Shown here: positions 1 through 7,669 of the stretch, in pieces
Numbering within the stretch: position 1 is the first letter of the stretch
How the letters are laid out: each line of letters starts with the position of its first letter
Origin: Achromobacter xylosoxidans
GTDB lineage: Bacteria; Pseudomonadota; Gammaproteobacteria; Burkholderiales; Burkholderiaceae_B
Direction of reading: 5' to 3'
Assembly: GCF_014490035.1 (NCBI RefSeq)
Contig: NZ_CP061008.1
Span: 2,728,001 to 2,792,000 of the forward strand
DNA length: 64,000 nucleotides
The notes under the pieces: model-generated
Seen by the model: only the letters and a program-made list of their open reading frames with translations
Told to the model about the DNA's origin: nothing
Databases searched by the model: none
Position numbers and translations under genes: made by a program

Positions 1-2
1 CG

Positions 3-647
3 GCGATCAAGCAGTTCTACGCGCTGGTCGGAGCCACCGTCTATCCCGAGCGCCTGGGCGCGCAGACGGTCGAGGAAATCAAGGAATACTCGGGTTCGAC
101 GCTGCAGCATCCCAACGGCAAGCTGCTGGCCGCGTTGATCCAGCACGGCTTGCGCGCGCAGCTGCGCATCGGCAACCTGCTGACGGGCCAGCTGTACGTC
201 GCCTTGGCGGTGTTCCCGGACGCCAAGCCGGTGGCGTTCACGATGGAGGAAGAACCGTTCATTCCCACCGTGCCGAACAACCTGGACCAGTTGCAGCAGC
301 AGATCAACAGCATCCTTACCAAGCTCGACAGGGTGCCGTTCGAAGGCTTGGGCGCCGATCTGGGCCAATTGCTGCGCGCCACTTCCAGCCTGATGAAGCG
401 GCTGGATACGCGCCTGGCGCCCGAGGCGCAAGCCATGCTGCGCCAGGCCAGCAAGTCCTTGGCCGCTGTAGGCGGGGTGCTGAGCCCCGACGCCGGCCTG
501 CCGGTCAATGCCAACGCGGTCTTGCAGGAATTGTCGCGGGCGGCCCGCTCGCTGCGGGAACTGTCGGACTATCTGCAAGCGCATCCGGAGTCGTTGCTGC
601 GCGGCCGCGCGCCGGATGCCCAATACCAGCGCCAGCCGGCGCGCTAG
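3..647 (+). CDS. pqiB: PqiB/MCE-family lipid-transport protein, C-terminal part
   Basis: The reading frame is open from the first bases, so the N-terminus lies outside the window; 214 residues are visible. The stretch GNLLTGQLYVALAVFPDA (about residues 56-73 of the fragment) resembles the end of an MCE domain in PqiB/YebT-type proteins. These form periplasmic tubes that carry lipids between the inner and outer membranes. The tail after it is alpha-helical and leucine-rich, as in PqiB. The usual small lipoprotein partner (PqiC) is not downstream: the next gene is convergent and its stop lies 1 base away. The family call is good; the exact PqiB assignment is inference from a fragment. Confidence 0.75.
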   Translation, partial: AIKQFYALVGATVYPERLGAQTVEEIKEYSGSTLQHPNGKLLAALIQHGLRAQLRIGNLLTGQLYVALAVFPDAKPVAFTMEEEPFIPTVPNNLDQLQQQINSILTKLDRVPFEGLGADLGQLLRATSSLMKRLDTRLAPEAQAMLRQASKSLAAVGGVLSPDAGLPVNANAVLQELSRAARSLRELSDYLQAHPESLLRGRAPDAQYQRQPAR

Positions 648-648
648 G

Positions 649-1143
649 CTAGCGCGCGAGCCATTGCGCAATCAGGCAGGCGCTGGCTTGCGCGTCCGTG
701 GCCGAGGTGTCCAGCACCAGGTCGCTGAAGGGACGCGCGGCATAGCCTTCGAGGTACATCTGCGCGATGCGCTGCCGCTCCCAATCCGTCAAGATGCGGC
801 CGCCCCTGTCCGATTGGGCGGCCGTGAGCGTGGGGGCCAGGGTCACTACGCGCAAGCGCGCGCCGCGTTGTCGGCACGCCGCCAGGATTTGCTCGTAGCT
901 ATCCTGCTCCAAGGGGTAGGCGATGACCAGATAGCGCTCCTGCGCCTGGGCGATCAGCCTGGTGAGGCGGGCCAGCGCCAGCGCCCACTGCTCGGTATAT
1001 GGCAGATGGCTGGGGGCGTCGTGATCATCGCCGTCGATGAAGCGCGCAGCGGGCAACAGGGCGGCCAAGGCCGCTCCGACCGTGGACTTGCCGCTGTTGA
1101 TCGGGCCGTTGATATGGATGACGGTGGTGTCAGGCGTTGATAT
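649..1143 (-). CDS. P-loop kinase-like protein (shikimate/APS-kinase fold), non-canonical start
   Basis: The frame encodes a clear Walker A motif, GPINSGKST (positions 1105-1081 on the minus strand), near its N-terminus, then a DGDD motif and an R-rich lid-like region, ending in SACLIAQWLAR. This is the layout of small P-loop kinases such as shikimate, gluconate or chloramphenicol kinases. No ATG, GTG or TTG exists in frame before the Walker A; the first one (TTG at 1068) would delete the nucleotide-binding loop. An AAGGA sequence sits 6 bases before an in-frame ATA at 1143-1141, and I use that as the provisional start (164 residues). It may be a natural ATA start, a mutated ATG, or a sequencing error. 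Substrate unknown. Confidence 0.6.
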   Translation of the reverse strand: MSTPDTTVIHINGPINSGKSTVGAALAALLPAARFIDGDDHDAPSHLPYTEQWALALARLTRLIAQAQERYLVIAYPLEQDSYEQILAACRQRGARLRVVTLAPTLTAAQSDRGGRILTDWERQRIAQMYLEGYAARPFSDLVLDTSATDAQASACLIAQWLAR

Positions 1144-1194
1144 GGCTGTTCCTTTCAGGGCAGGCCGGCGCGCAAGGCGTCCGCGCCGGCCGAA

Positions 1195-1503
1195 TCAGAA
1201 CAGGCATTGTCGCAAAGCGAACTTGCGGCCGAAAGCCCTCACTTCGTCGCCGTCCACGGACGCCGCCAGGTCCCAGCGGTCGCCGCGCGTCACCAGGAAG
1301 GACCGGCCGGTTGCGGCATGGCGCAAGGCGAATTGCCAGAAGGCTGCCTCGGAGCCCACCGGTTCGAGGTCGTGCGGCCCGATCAGCAACCGGCTCGGGC
1401 GGGGCGTTGCGCCCAGTGTCCAGCGCAGGGCGATGCCCAGGAACGCGAAACGCGCCGAGAACGACGACGGCTGGACGGTCAGCACGCGGATTCTGTTGAT
1501 CAT
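1195..1503 (-). CDS. Hypothetical protein, 102 residues
   Basis: The ATG at 1503-1501 follows AAGGGG at a reasonable distance, so I start here and not at further upstream in-frame codons that run into the neighbouring efflux gene. The product begins MINRIRVLTVQPSSFSARFA and has no signal peptide, obvious membrane segment or motif I recognise. Short alternating hydrophobic stretches suggest a small beta-rich soluble domain. It lies between the efflux pump gene and the P-loop gene, all on the minus strand, and could be co-transcribed with either. Function unknown. Confidence 0.5.
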   Translation of the reverse strand: MINRIRVLTVQPSSFSARFAFLGIALRWTLGATPRPSRLLIGPHDLEPVGSEAAFWQFALRHAATGRSFLVTRGDRWDLAASVDGDEVRAFGRKFALRQCLF

Positions 1504-1597
1504 TGCCAGGACCCCTTGCAGATAGAGTCCAGCGTAGCAAAAGCGGCCCGGGCCATCCATACCGCCTTTGGTGGGTACGGACCGGCCCGGCTGGCTG

Positions 1598-3040
1598 CTA
1601 TTTCTGGATGGCGTCCTGCGCGTGGCCGCGGGTGATCCGCCCGAGCAGCAGCAGGGCGCCGGCTGGCGCCAGCGCGAATGCGGCGAACAGCCATTGCGCG
1701 GCATGCTGCGCGCCCGCGACGCCGCCGGGGTCCGCCAGGCCCGCGCTGTTGGTGATGACGCCAGCCAGCGCCGCCGTCAAGGCCGTTGCATAGAGCTGCA
1801 CCGTGGTGATGGACGACGAGGTCAAGGTTTCTTCGCCGGCAGGCGCCGCGGTGAAGATGCGTGTCAGCAGGTGCGGCCAGCTCAGGCCGATGCCGAAGCC
1901 CACGCCGGCCAATGCCAGCACATAGAGCGCCAACCCCGGATAGGACTGCAGTTGCGCCGTGCGCGGCGTCATATAGGCCAGGGCGGCCAGCGCGGCCAGG
2001 ATCACGATGGGGCTCAGGCGCACCAGGAAATTCGCGGCCGGGCCGCTGCGGGTGGCGCTGGGCATGGCGGCCAGGGTCCAGCCCGCCGCCATGGCCGCGG
2101 TCATGTAGCCGGCCGCCAGCGGCGTCATGCCATGGATGACCTGCAGGAAATACGGCACGAAGATTTCGGTGGTGATGGCGGCCACCACCAGGCACATCAC
2201 CGCGTACAGCGCGCCCAGCGGCGTGGCGATCGAGTAGGCGCCGGTGGGCAGCAGCCGCTTCGCGGCGCGCCGGTCCACCGCCGCGATCAGCGCGGCGATG
2301 GCCAGTCCGGCGGCAATGCCCGCCAGATTCCAGCGCAGGTCGGTCGACAGGCTGGCCAGCGTGATCGCCAGCACGCTGGCCACCAGCAGGCCCAGCGTGG
2401 TCACGGGCAGCGGACTCGGGCGGGAGGGCGGAACCGATTCCTTGCCGCCGACCTTGAGGGCCACGATCGCCGCCAGGGCGGCGGCCACGGGCAGCAAGGC
2501 CCAGAACGCCAGCCGCCAGTGCCCGGTCTGGGCGAAGACCCCGCCAATGGCGGGGCCGCACAAGGTGGCGACGCCCCACATGCCGGACACCAGGGCCATT
2601 GCGCGCGACCAGAGCGGCGCCTCGAAGACCAGGCGGATCAGGGCATAGCTGAGCGCAAACAGGATGCCGCCGCCCAGGCCCTGGATGCTGCGTCCCGTCA
2701 GCAGCGCAGGCATGCTCGGCGCCAGCGCGCACACCACGGAACCGGCGGTGAACACCGCGACGGCAAGCAGGTAGGCCGCGCGTGGCCCCAGCGTTTCGAT
2801 CAGCCTGGCCGACAGCGCCGACCCGACGATGGAGGTCACGACGAACAGCGTGGTGTTCCAGGCGTAGTACTCCAGTCCGCCGATGTCCTTGATGACGCTG
2901 GGCAGAATGGTGGTGACGATGTAGACGTTGATGGCGTGCAGCGCCACCCCGCCTGCCAGCGCGATGGAGCGCAGGGCATTGGTCCCGTGCAGCAGATCTG
3001 CCCAGGACGCGCTTGAAACATGGGTTGTACCGGTGCTCAC
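1598..3040 (-). CDS. MFS efflux transporter, DHA2 (EmrB/QacA-like) family
   Basis: The product has 480 residues and about 14 hydrophobic segments, the size and layout of 14-helix DHA2 drug:proton antiporters in the inner membrane. A motif-C-like stretch GMWGVATLCGPAIGGVFA (about residue 155) marks the antiporter branch, and TGRSIQGLGGGILFALSYA resembles the QacA/EmrB helix-4 region. There is no membrane-fusion (EmrA-like) gene nearby, so it probably acts alone in the inner membrane. It lies downstream of the TetR gene on the same strand, with a 115-base gap holding a GC hairpin and an AT-rich stretch that probably carries its own promoter. Substrate unknown. Confidence 0.85.
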   Translation of the reverse strand: MSTGTTHVSSASWADLLHGTNALRSIALAGGVALHAINVYIVTTILPSVIKDIGGLEYYAWNTTLFVVTSIVGSALSARLIETLGPRAAYLLAVAVFTAGSVVCALAPSMPALLTGRSIQGLGGGILFALSYALIRLVFEAPLWSRAMALVSGMWGVATLCGPAIGGVFAQTGHWRLAFWALLPVAAALAAIVALKVGGKESVPPSRPSPLPVTTLGLLVASVLAITLASLSTDLRWNLAGIAAGLAIAALIAAVDRRAAKRLLPTGAYSIATPLGALYAVMCLVVAAITTEIFVPYFLQVIHGMTPLAAGYMTAAMAAGWTLAAMPSATRSGPAANFLVRLSPIVILAALAALAYMTPRTAQLQSYPGLALYVLALAGVGFGIGLSWPHLLTRIFTAAPAGEETLTSSSITTVQLYATALTAALAGVITNSAGLADPGGVAGAQHAAQWLFAAFALAPAGALLLLGRITRGHAQDAIQK

Positions 3041-3081
3041 GCGGTCTTCCGCCTTCGAGAGAAATTATTTAAACAAGATTT

Positions 3082-3095
3082 GTATTGGATAATAC
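3082..3095. promoter_or_regulatory. Small inverted repeat upstream of the DHA2 pump gene
   Basis: GTATT-GGAT-AATAC is a perfect inverted repeat in the AT-rich gap 41-55 bases before the pump's start codon. Its sequence differs from the TetR operators at 3757-3796, so another regulator, or only a promoter element, is possible. The arms are just 5 bases, so chance is not excluded. Confidence 0.3.
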
Positions 3096-3157
3096 GCATG
3101 CCGGCGCGCAACCGCAAACGCTGTGTGCGAGCGCCGCGGCCCTTGCCGCGGCGGCAA

Positions 3158-3742
3158 TCAGTGCTTGAGCAATCCGCGCAGCAGCAGGTCCAGCGCCTGC
3201 AAGGCCTGCGCCAGGCGCGGGCCGTCCCCGGCGTCCTGCGCGATCCAGAAGGCGCTTTCGACCAGGCTGCCGTTGATCAGCCGCGCCAGCGCCTGCGGCG
3301 CGGCGGCCTCGATGAGATCCTGATCCATCATCGTCTGCAATAGCGCGGCGAGCGAAGCAATGCAGTGTTGCTGCGAACCGTCCGTCACCGCGCCCAGCAC
3401 GGCCCGTGCATCTTGCAGCACGATGCGCCGGATCTCGGGTTCGGCCGCCATCTCCAGATAGGCGCGGCAGCGCCCATGCAAGGCGGCCCAGGCATCGGGC
3501 GCCTGCGCGGCGATCGCGGCCAGGCGTTGGTCCATTTCGCCGTCAATCTGTTCGACCACTGCGGCGAGCAGGCCTTTCTTGTCGCCGAAGTGGTGGTACA
3601 GGGCGCCCCGCGTCAGTCCTGCCGCCGCGGTGAAATCGTCCATGGACGTGGCCGCATAGCCGGCTTCACGGAAGGCTTGCCGGGCCGTGGCCAGCAGTTT
3701 CGCGCGGGTGGCTTCGATCATCTCGGCGCGGGAACGCGTCAT
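3158..3742 (-). CDS. TetR-family transcriptional repressor
   Basis: The product has 194 residues with an N-terminal TetR helix-turn-helix: FREAGYAATSMDDFTAAAGL followed by TRGALYHHFGDKKGLLAA, the characteristic recognition helix with its YHHF. The C-terminal ligand-binding half is all-helical. The start at 3742 is chosen because AGGAG lies just before it; the frame also continues upstream through antisense sequence that is not a gene. It is transcribed divergently from an MFS pump gene and two identical-form palindromes lie between them, so it most likely represses that pump and itself and is released by a pump substrate. Confidence 0.88.
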   Translation of the reverse strand: MTRSRAEMIEATRAKLLATARQAFREAGYAATSMDDFTAAAGLTRGALYHHFGDKKGLLAAVVEQIDGEMDQRLAAIAAQAPDAWAALHGRCRAYLEMAAEPEIRRIVLQDARAVLGAVTDGSQQHCIASLAALLQTMMDQDLIEAAAPQALARLINGSLVESAFWIAQDAGDGPRLAQALQALDLLLRGLLKH

Positions 3743-3756
3743 GCTCCTCTCCAAAG

Positions 3757-3796
3757 ACATACGACGTGTATGTAAATTGACATACGCATCGTATGT
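3757..3796. promoter_or_regulatory. Twin TetR operators (ACATAC-N5-GTATGT, two copies)
   Basis: Two 17-base palindromes of the same form occur: ACATACGACGTGTATGT at 3757-3773 and ACATACGCATCGTATGT at 3780-3796. Arms are identical, the 5-base spacers differ, and centres are 23 bases apart, about two helical turns. They fill the gap between the TetR start codon (3742) and the divergent MFS start (3836), the expected place for an operator controlling both genes. Confidence 0.8.
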
Positions 3797-3835
3797 GAAT
3801 ACGATGCCGCTGTCCACAGCAATCAAAGGCTTCCG

Positions 3836-5026
3836 GTGTCGAATCCGTATCGCGAGTTGTTCCAGGCGCCCGGCGCATTGGGTTTTGTCCTGGCCGGCGC
3901 CATCGCCCGCCTGCCATTGCCGATGATCGGCATCGGCATCATCACCATGTTGTCCGAGGTGCGTGGGTCCTATGCACTGGCAGGCGCCGTCGCGGCCACG
4001 TTTGCGCTGGCCACGGCCTTGCTGGCGCCGCGGATTTCCCGCCTGGTGGACCGCCATGGCCAGGGCAGGGTGTTGCCCGTGGCCGCGGGCCTGTGCGTTG
4101 CGGGGCTGGTCGGCCTGGCAGTCTGCGTGCAATGGAATGCGCCCGAGTGGACCCTGTTTTTCTTCGCCGCGCTGGCGGGCGCCTTGCCCAGCATGCCGGC
4201 GATGATACGCGCGCGCTGGACCGAGATCTTCAGGGACCAGCCGCAGTTGCGCACCGCCTACGCGCTGGAGTCCGTAGCCGACGAGCTGAGCTTCATCGTA
4301 GGCCCGCCGCTGGCCGTGGGGCTGAGCGCGCTGTTCTTTCCGCAGGCCGGTCCGCTGTTCGCGGCGCTGCTGCTCGCGGTGGGCGTCACCGCCTTCGTGC
4401 TGCAGCGGGCCACGGCGCCCGCCGTGCGGTTCAAGCAGGAAGGGCGTCAGGCCTCGGTGTTGCGCATGCCGCCGATGCCCTCCCTGCTGGCGATGATGGC
4501 CGCCATGGGCGTCATCGTCGGCACCATCGACGTCCTGAGCGTCGCCTTTGCCCGGCAGCAAGGCATGCCGGCCGGAGCCAGCCTGGTGCTGTCCGCGTAT
4601 GCCCTGGGCTCCTGCGTGGCCGGTCTGGTGTTTGGCGTACTGAAGTTCCAGATGCCGCTGGCCCGCCTGCTGGTGGTCGCGGCGGCGGTCACGGCGTTCA
4701 CCACGGTTCCGCTGCTGCTGGTGAACGATCTGCTTACCCTGGTGCTGGGCGTGCTGCTGGCCGGCCTGTCGTTCGCTCCGACCATGATCATCGCGATGGC
4801 GCTGGTGGAAAGCAGCGTGCCTGGCCATCGCCTGACGGAAGGGCTGACCTGGCTGGTGACCGGCCTGGGGGCTGGCGTCGCGGCGGGCGCGGCGCTGGCG
4901 GGCTGGGTGGTCGACCACCACGGCGTGGGTGCGGGATTCTGGACGGCGGTGGGGGCGGGCGCGATCGTGTTGCTGGCCGCCATACCGGTGGGACGCAGTG
5001 CCGCGGCCGGTCGCGCCGACGCCTGA
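3836..5026 (+). CDS. MFS transporter (12-helix type), TetR-linked
   Basis: The product has 396 residues with about 12 hydrophobic segments. An early loop SRLVDRHGQGRVLPVA (about residues 62-77) is the MFS motif A between helices 2 and 3 (usually GxLaDrxGrr). It starts with GTG at 3836 and shares a short regulatory gap with the divergent TetR gene, whose twin operators lie just upstream, so it is probably the pump induced by that repressor's ligand. Substrate cannot be read from sequence. Confidence 0.85.
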   Translation: MSNPYRELFQAPGALGFVLAGAIARLPLPMIGIGIITMLSEVRGSYALAGAVAATFALATALLAPRISRLVDRHGQGRVLPVAAGLCVAGLVGLAVCVQWNAPEWTLFFFAALAGALPSMPAMIRARWTEIFRDQPQLRTAYALESVADELSFIVGPPLAVGLSALFFPQAGPLFAALLLAVGVTAFVLQRATAPAVRFKQEGRQASVLRMPPMPSLLAMMAAMGVIVGTIDVLSVAFARQQGMPAGASLVLSAYALGSCVAGLVFGVLKFQMPLARLLVVAAAVTAFTTVPLLLVNDLLTLVLGVLLAGLSFAPTMIIAMALVESSVPGHRLTEGLTWLVTGLGAGVAAGAALAGWVVDHHGVGAGFWTAVGAGAIVLLAAIPVGRSAAAGRADA

Positions 5027-5088
5027 CCCGGCCGGCCGATAGAATGGGTAGTCCGGCGCCTGCTCAGGCGCGCCGCAAGGAGAACCGC

Positions 5089-5487
5089 ATGTCCAGAACC
5101 GTCGTCAATCCCGACACCGTGTTCAATACCGTCCAATACGGATTCAGCCAGGCCGTCATCGTCACCGGGCAGCGCCGCATGCTGCTGTCCGGCCAGGTCG
5201 GGGTCGACATCAACGAGCGTACGGCGGGACCGGGCCTGCAGGAGCAGACCGAAGCCGCGTTGGACAATGTCGAGCGCGTGCTGGCTGCGGCCGGCGGCAC
5301 CTTGGAGCAGGTGATCATGCTGCGCATCTACATCTGCGAAACGGCCAGGGAGGACCAGGAAGTGATCGCGCAGGCGCTGCGCGACCGTTTCAAGAAGGAT
5401 CCCCCGCCCTCGTCGTGGATCATCGTCAGCGGCCTGTCATTGCCGGAATGGCTGATCGAGATCGAGGCCGAGGCCATGCTGGACTAG
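5089..5487 (+). CDS. Rid-family protein lacking the RidA catalytic arginine
   Basis: The 132-residue product has the Rid (YjgF/YER057c/UK114) fold signature: LLSGQVGVD near residue 33, a helix ending in NVERVLAAAGG, and the terminal VSGLSLPEWLIEIEAEA. In true RidA deaminases an arginine in a PARS/PART motif binds the imine carboxylate; here the region reads PPPSSW (residues 105-110), so that arginine is missing and imine deaminase activity is doubtful. The start ATG at 5089 follows CAAGGAGAA. Its stop overlaps the stop of the convergent LysR gene through a shared CTAG. Likely a Rid4-7-type paralogue. Confidence 0.85.
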   Translation: MSRTVVNPDTVFNTVQYGFSQAVIVTGQRRMLLSGQVGVDINERTAGPGLQEQTEAALDNVERVLAAAGGTLEQVIMLRIYICETAREDQEVIAQALRDRFKKDPPPSSWIIVSGLSLPEWLIEIEAEAMLD

Positions 5488-6389
5488 CCGCGCCAGGGCG
5501 CCGTTGCAAAGGCGGTGCGCAAATGCGCCAGGAAGCCCGCCGTCCGCGCGGGCAGCTCCTGGCGCGATTTGACCAAGGCCACCACGTCGGCCGACGGCAG
5601 GGTCCAGCCGGGCAGCAGCGGCACCAGCGCACGCGCCTGCAGATGCGCCGCGACATCCCACTCCGAGCGCACGATGATGCCGTGCCCGGCCAGGGCCCAC
5701 TCCACGGCAGTTTCCCCCGCATTGCTGGACAGCACCGGCGCCACGCGCACCCCAACGGCCGGGCCGCGCCCATGCTTGAAGCGCCACAAGGTCACGTCTT
5801 CATCGTTCTCGCGCAGCGCGATGCAGTCGTGTCCGCGCAGATCCTCGGGCTTGACAGGGGCGCCGCGGCGCGCCAGGTAGGAGGGCGCCGCGCACAGGAT
5901 CCGGCGGTTGGGCGCCAGCGGGTAGGCGACCAGCGTCGAATCGCGCAGTTCGCCGATATGCACCATTACATCCCAGTCGTCGGAAGCCAGCCGCGGCGGC
6001 CCGTCGGACAGCGTCAGGCTGGCGGTCACGTCCGCGCTCTGGCCGCGGAACTCCGCGACCAGCCCGGCGATGTAGCGCTGCCCGAATCCCAGCGGCGCGA
6101 CCACGCGCAGATGGCCTGCCACCACGCCCCGGCGGCCCGCCAGTTCGTCGGCCAGGTCGCCCAGTTCGCCGCAGATCTGTTCCGCCCGCAACGCCAGCAG
6201 CCTGCCTTCGTCGGTCAGCGCGGTGCCGCGTCCGGAGCGGTTGACCAGCCTGACGCCCAGCCGTTTTTCCAGCGTGTGCAGCCTTTGAGTGACGGCGGGC
6301 GGCGTGACATCCAGCGCGCGCGCCGCTTCTGCCAGCGAGCGGGTGACTGCCAGGGTCAGGAAAAAACGCAGGTCTTCGGTCGTAATCAT
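5484..6389 (-). CDS. LysR-family transcriptional regulator
   Basis: The 301-residue product starts MITTEDLRFFLTLAVTRSLA and continues AARALDVTPPAVTQRLHTLE, a standard LysR winged helix-turn-helix, followed by the two-lobe effector domain. It is divergent from the D-serine-dehydratase-like gene at 6488, and LysR-type T-N11-A boxes lie in the 98-base gap, so it very likely controls that gene (and perhaps the RidA gene after it) and itself. The effector is unknown; an amino acid is a reasonable guess from the target. Confidence 0.9.
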   Translation of the reverse strand: MITTEDLRFFLTLAVTRSLAEAARALDVTPPAVTQRLHTLEKRLGVRLVNRSGRGTALTDEGRLLALRAEQICGELGDLADELAGRRGVVAGHLRVVAPLGFGQRYIAGLVAEFRGQSADVTASLTLSDGPPRLASDDWDVMVHIGELRDSTLVAYPLAPNRRILCAAPSYLARRGAPVKPEDLRGHDCIALRENDEDVTLWRFKHGRGPAVGVRVAPVLSSNAGETAVEWALAGHGIIVRSEWDVAAHLQARALVPLLPGWTLPSADVVALVKSRQELPARTAGFLAHLRTAFATAPWRG

Positions 6390-6398
6390 GCAGGCACG

Positions 6399-6426
6399 GA
6401 TTAATGGATGATTAAGTCCAGATTAA
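6399..6426. promoter_or_regulatory. LysR box with three GATTAA repeats at 11-base spacing
   Basis: GATTAA occurs at 6399, 6410 and 6421, exactly 11 bases apart. Two overlapping T-N11-A dyads result: TTAAT-GGATG-ATTAA at 6401-6415 (perfect arms) and TTAAG-TCCAG-ATTAA at 6412-6426 (one mismatch). The site begins 10 bases upstream of the LysR start codon and lies 61-89 bases before the divergent enzyme gene, a typical LysR recognition and activation layout. Confidence 0.65.
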
Positions 6427-6487
6427 ACACGCGGAACCGCCGCCGCGCCATACTTCAGTCATTCCGATACGCCCTGCCGAGAGCGCC

Positions 6488-7645
6488 ATGAACCAGAACG
6501 CCACGCCTTCTTCCCTCGAAACCCTGGATACCCCATGCCTGCTGCTCGATGAGACGCGCATGATGCGCAACATCGAGCGTCTGAACGCGCTGATGGCCGG
6601 GCACGGGGTGCAGCTGCGTCCGCACCTGAAGACGCCCAAATCGATCGACGTGGCGCGCCGGCTCATGTCCACACCCCAGGGCCCGGCCGCCGTGTCCACG
6701 CTGCAGGAGGCCGAACAGTTCGCCGCCGCCGGCGTCACCGACCTGCTGTACGCCGTGGGCGTGTCGCCGGCAAAGCTGGACCGCGTGCTGGCGCTGCGCC
6801 GCCGCGGCGTGGACCTCACCGTGGTGGTGGACAGCCTGGAAGCGGCGCGCGCCGTCGCCCAGCGGGCGCGGGAGGCGGGCGACGCCATCCCGGCGCTGAT
6901 CGAGATCGACTGCGACGGCCATCGTGCCGGGGTGCAGCCGGGCAACACGGCCCAGTTGCTGGCGATTGCGCGCGTCCTGCATGAGGACGGCGCATGCCTG
7001 CGCGGCGTCATGACGCACGCCGGCGAGTCGTACGGCTGCGATAGCGTCGACGCCATTGCCGACATGGCGGAGCAGGAGCGCGTGGCGGCCGTGAGTTGCG
7101 CCGAGGCGATCCGCCAGGCAGGGCTGCCATGTCCGGTGGTCAGCGTGGGATCCACCCCCACCGCGCATTTCGCCCGCAAGCTCGACGGCGTGACCGAAGT
7201 CCGCGCGGGCGTTTACGTGTTCTTCGATCTGGTGATGGCCGGGCTGGGCGTGTGTTCGGTCGATGACATCGCCGCCACCGTGTTGACGACCGTGATCGGC
7301 CATCAGCCCGACAAGGGCTGGATCCTGGTGGATGCCGGATGGATGGCCATGTCGCGCGACCGGGGTACCGCCAAACAGCGGGTTGATCAACTGTACGGCC
7401 TGGTGTGCGATGCGAACGGCACGGTCTATCCCGACCTGTTGCTGGCCGAGACCAACCAGGAGCAGGGCATCATCAAGGTGCGTCCAGGCAGCGGCGCGGC
7501 CCTGCCCGATCTGCCGCTGGGAGCGAAGCTGCGCATCGTGCCCAATCACGCCTGCGCCACCTGCGCCCAGCACGATGCCTACGAGGTCGTGCGTCCGGAT
7601 TCGTCCGGCGTAGTGGCGCATTGGGAACGCTTTCGCGGCTGGTAA
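6488..7645 (+). CDS. D-serine dehydratase-like / D-threonine aldolase-type PLP enzyme (DSD1 family)
   Basis: The 385-residue product has an alanine-racemase-like N-terminal barrel opening LDTPCLLLDE, with the PLP lysine most likely K48 in RPHLKTPK. The C-terminal domain ends with PNHACATC, whose His and Cys match the zinc ligands of DSD1 enzymes. Family members either eliminate water from D-serine or D-threonine, or cleave beta-hydroxy-D-amino acids by a retro-aldol reaction; the sequence alone does not decide. A RidA gene follows after 24 bases and a LysR gene is divergent, which fits a dehydratase releasing reactive enamine products. Cytoplasmic. Confidence 0.85.
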   Translation: MNQNATPSSLETLDTPCLLLDETRMMRNIERLNALMAGHGVQLRPHLKTPKSIDVARRLMSTPQGPAAVSTLQEAEQFAAAGVTDLLYAVGVSPAKLDRVLALRRRGVDLTVVVDSLEAARAVAQRAREAGDAIPALIEIDCDGHRAGVQPGNTAQLLAIARVLHEDGACLRGVMTHAGESYGCDSVDAIADMAEQERVAAVSCAEAIRQAGLPCPVVSVGSTPTAHFARKLDGVTEVRAGVYVFFDLVMAGLGVCSVDDIAATVLTTVIGHQPDKGWILVDAGWMAMSRDRGTAKQRVDQLYGLVCDANGTVYPDLLLAETNQEQGIIKVRPGSGAALPDLPLGAKLRIVPNHACATCAQHDAYEVVRPDSSGVVAHWERFRGW

Positions 7646-7669
7646 GCCGCCTTTCACGAGGAGGCATGC

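Noticed and set aside
3158..4921. Long TetR-containing frame extended upstream to 587 residues
   Set aside because: The extension is antisense to the MFS gene and runs across the twin operators; the AGGAG-preceded ATG at 3742 gives the normal TetR length.
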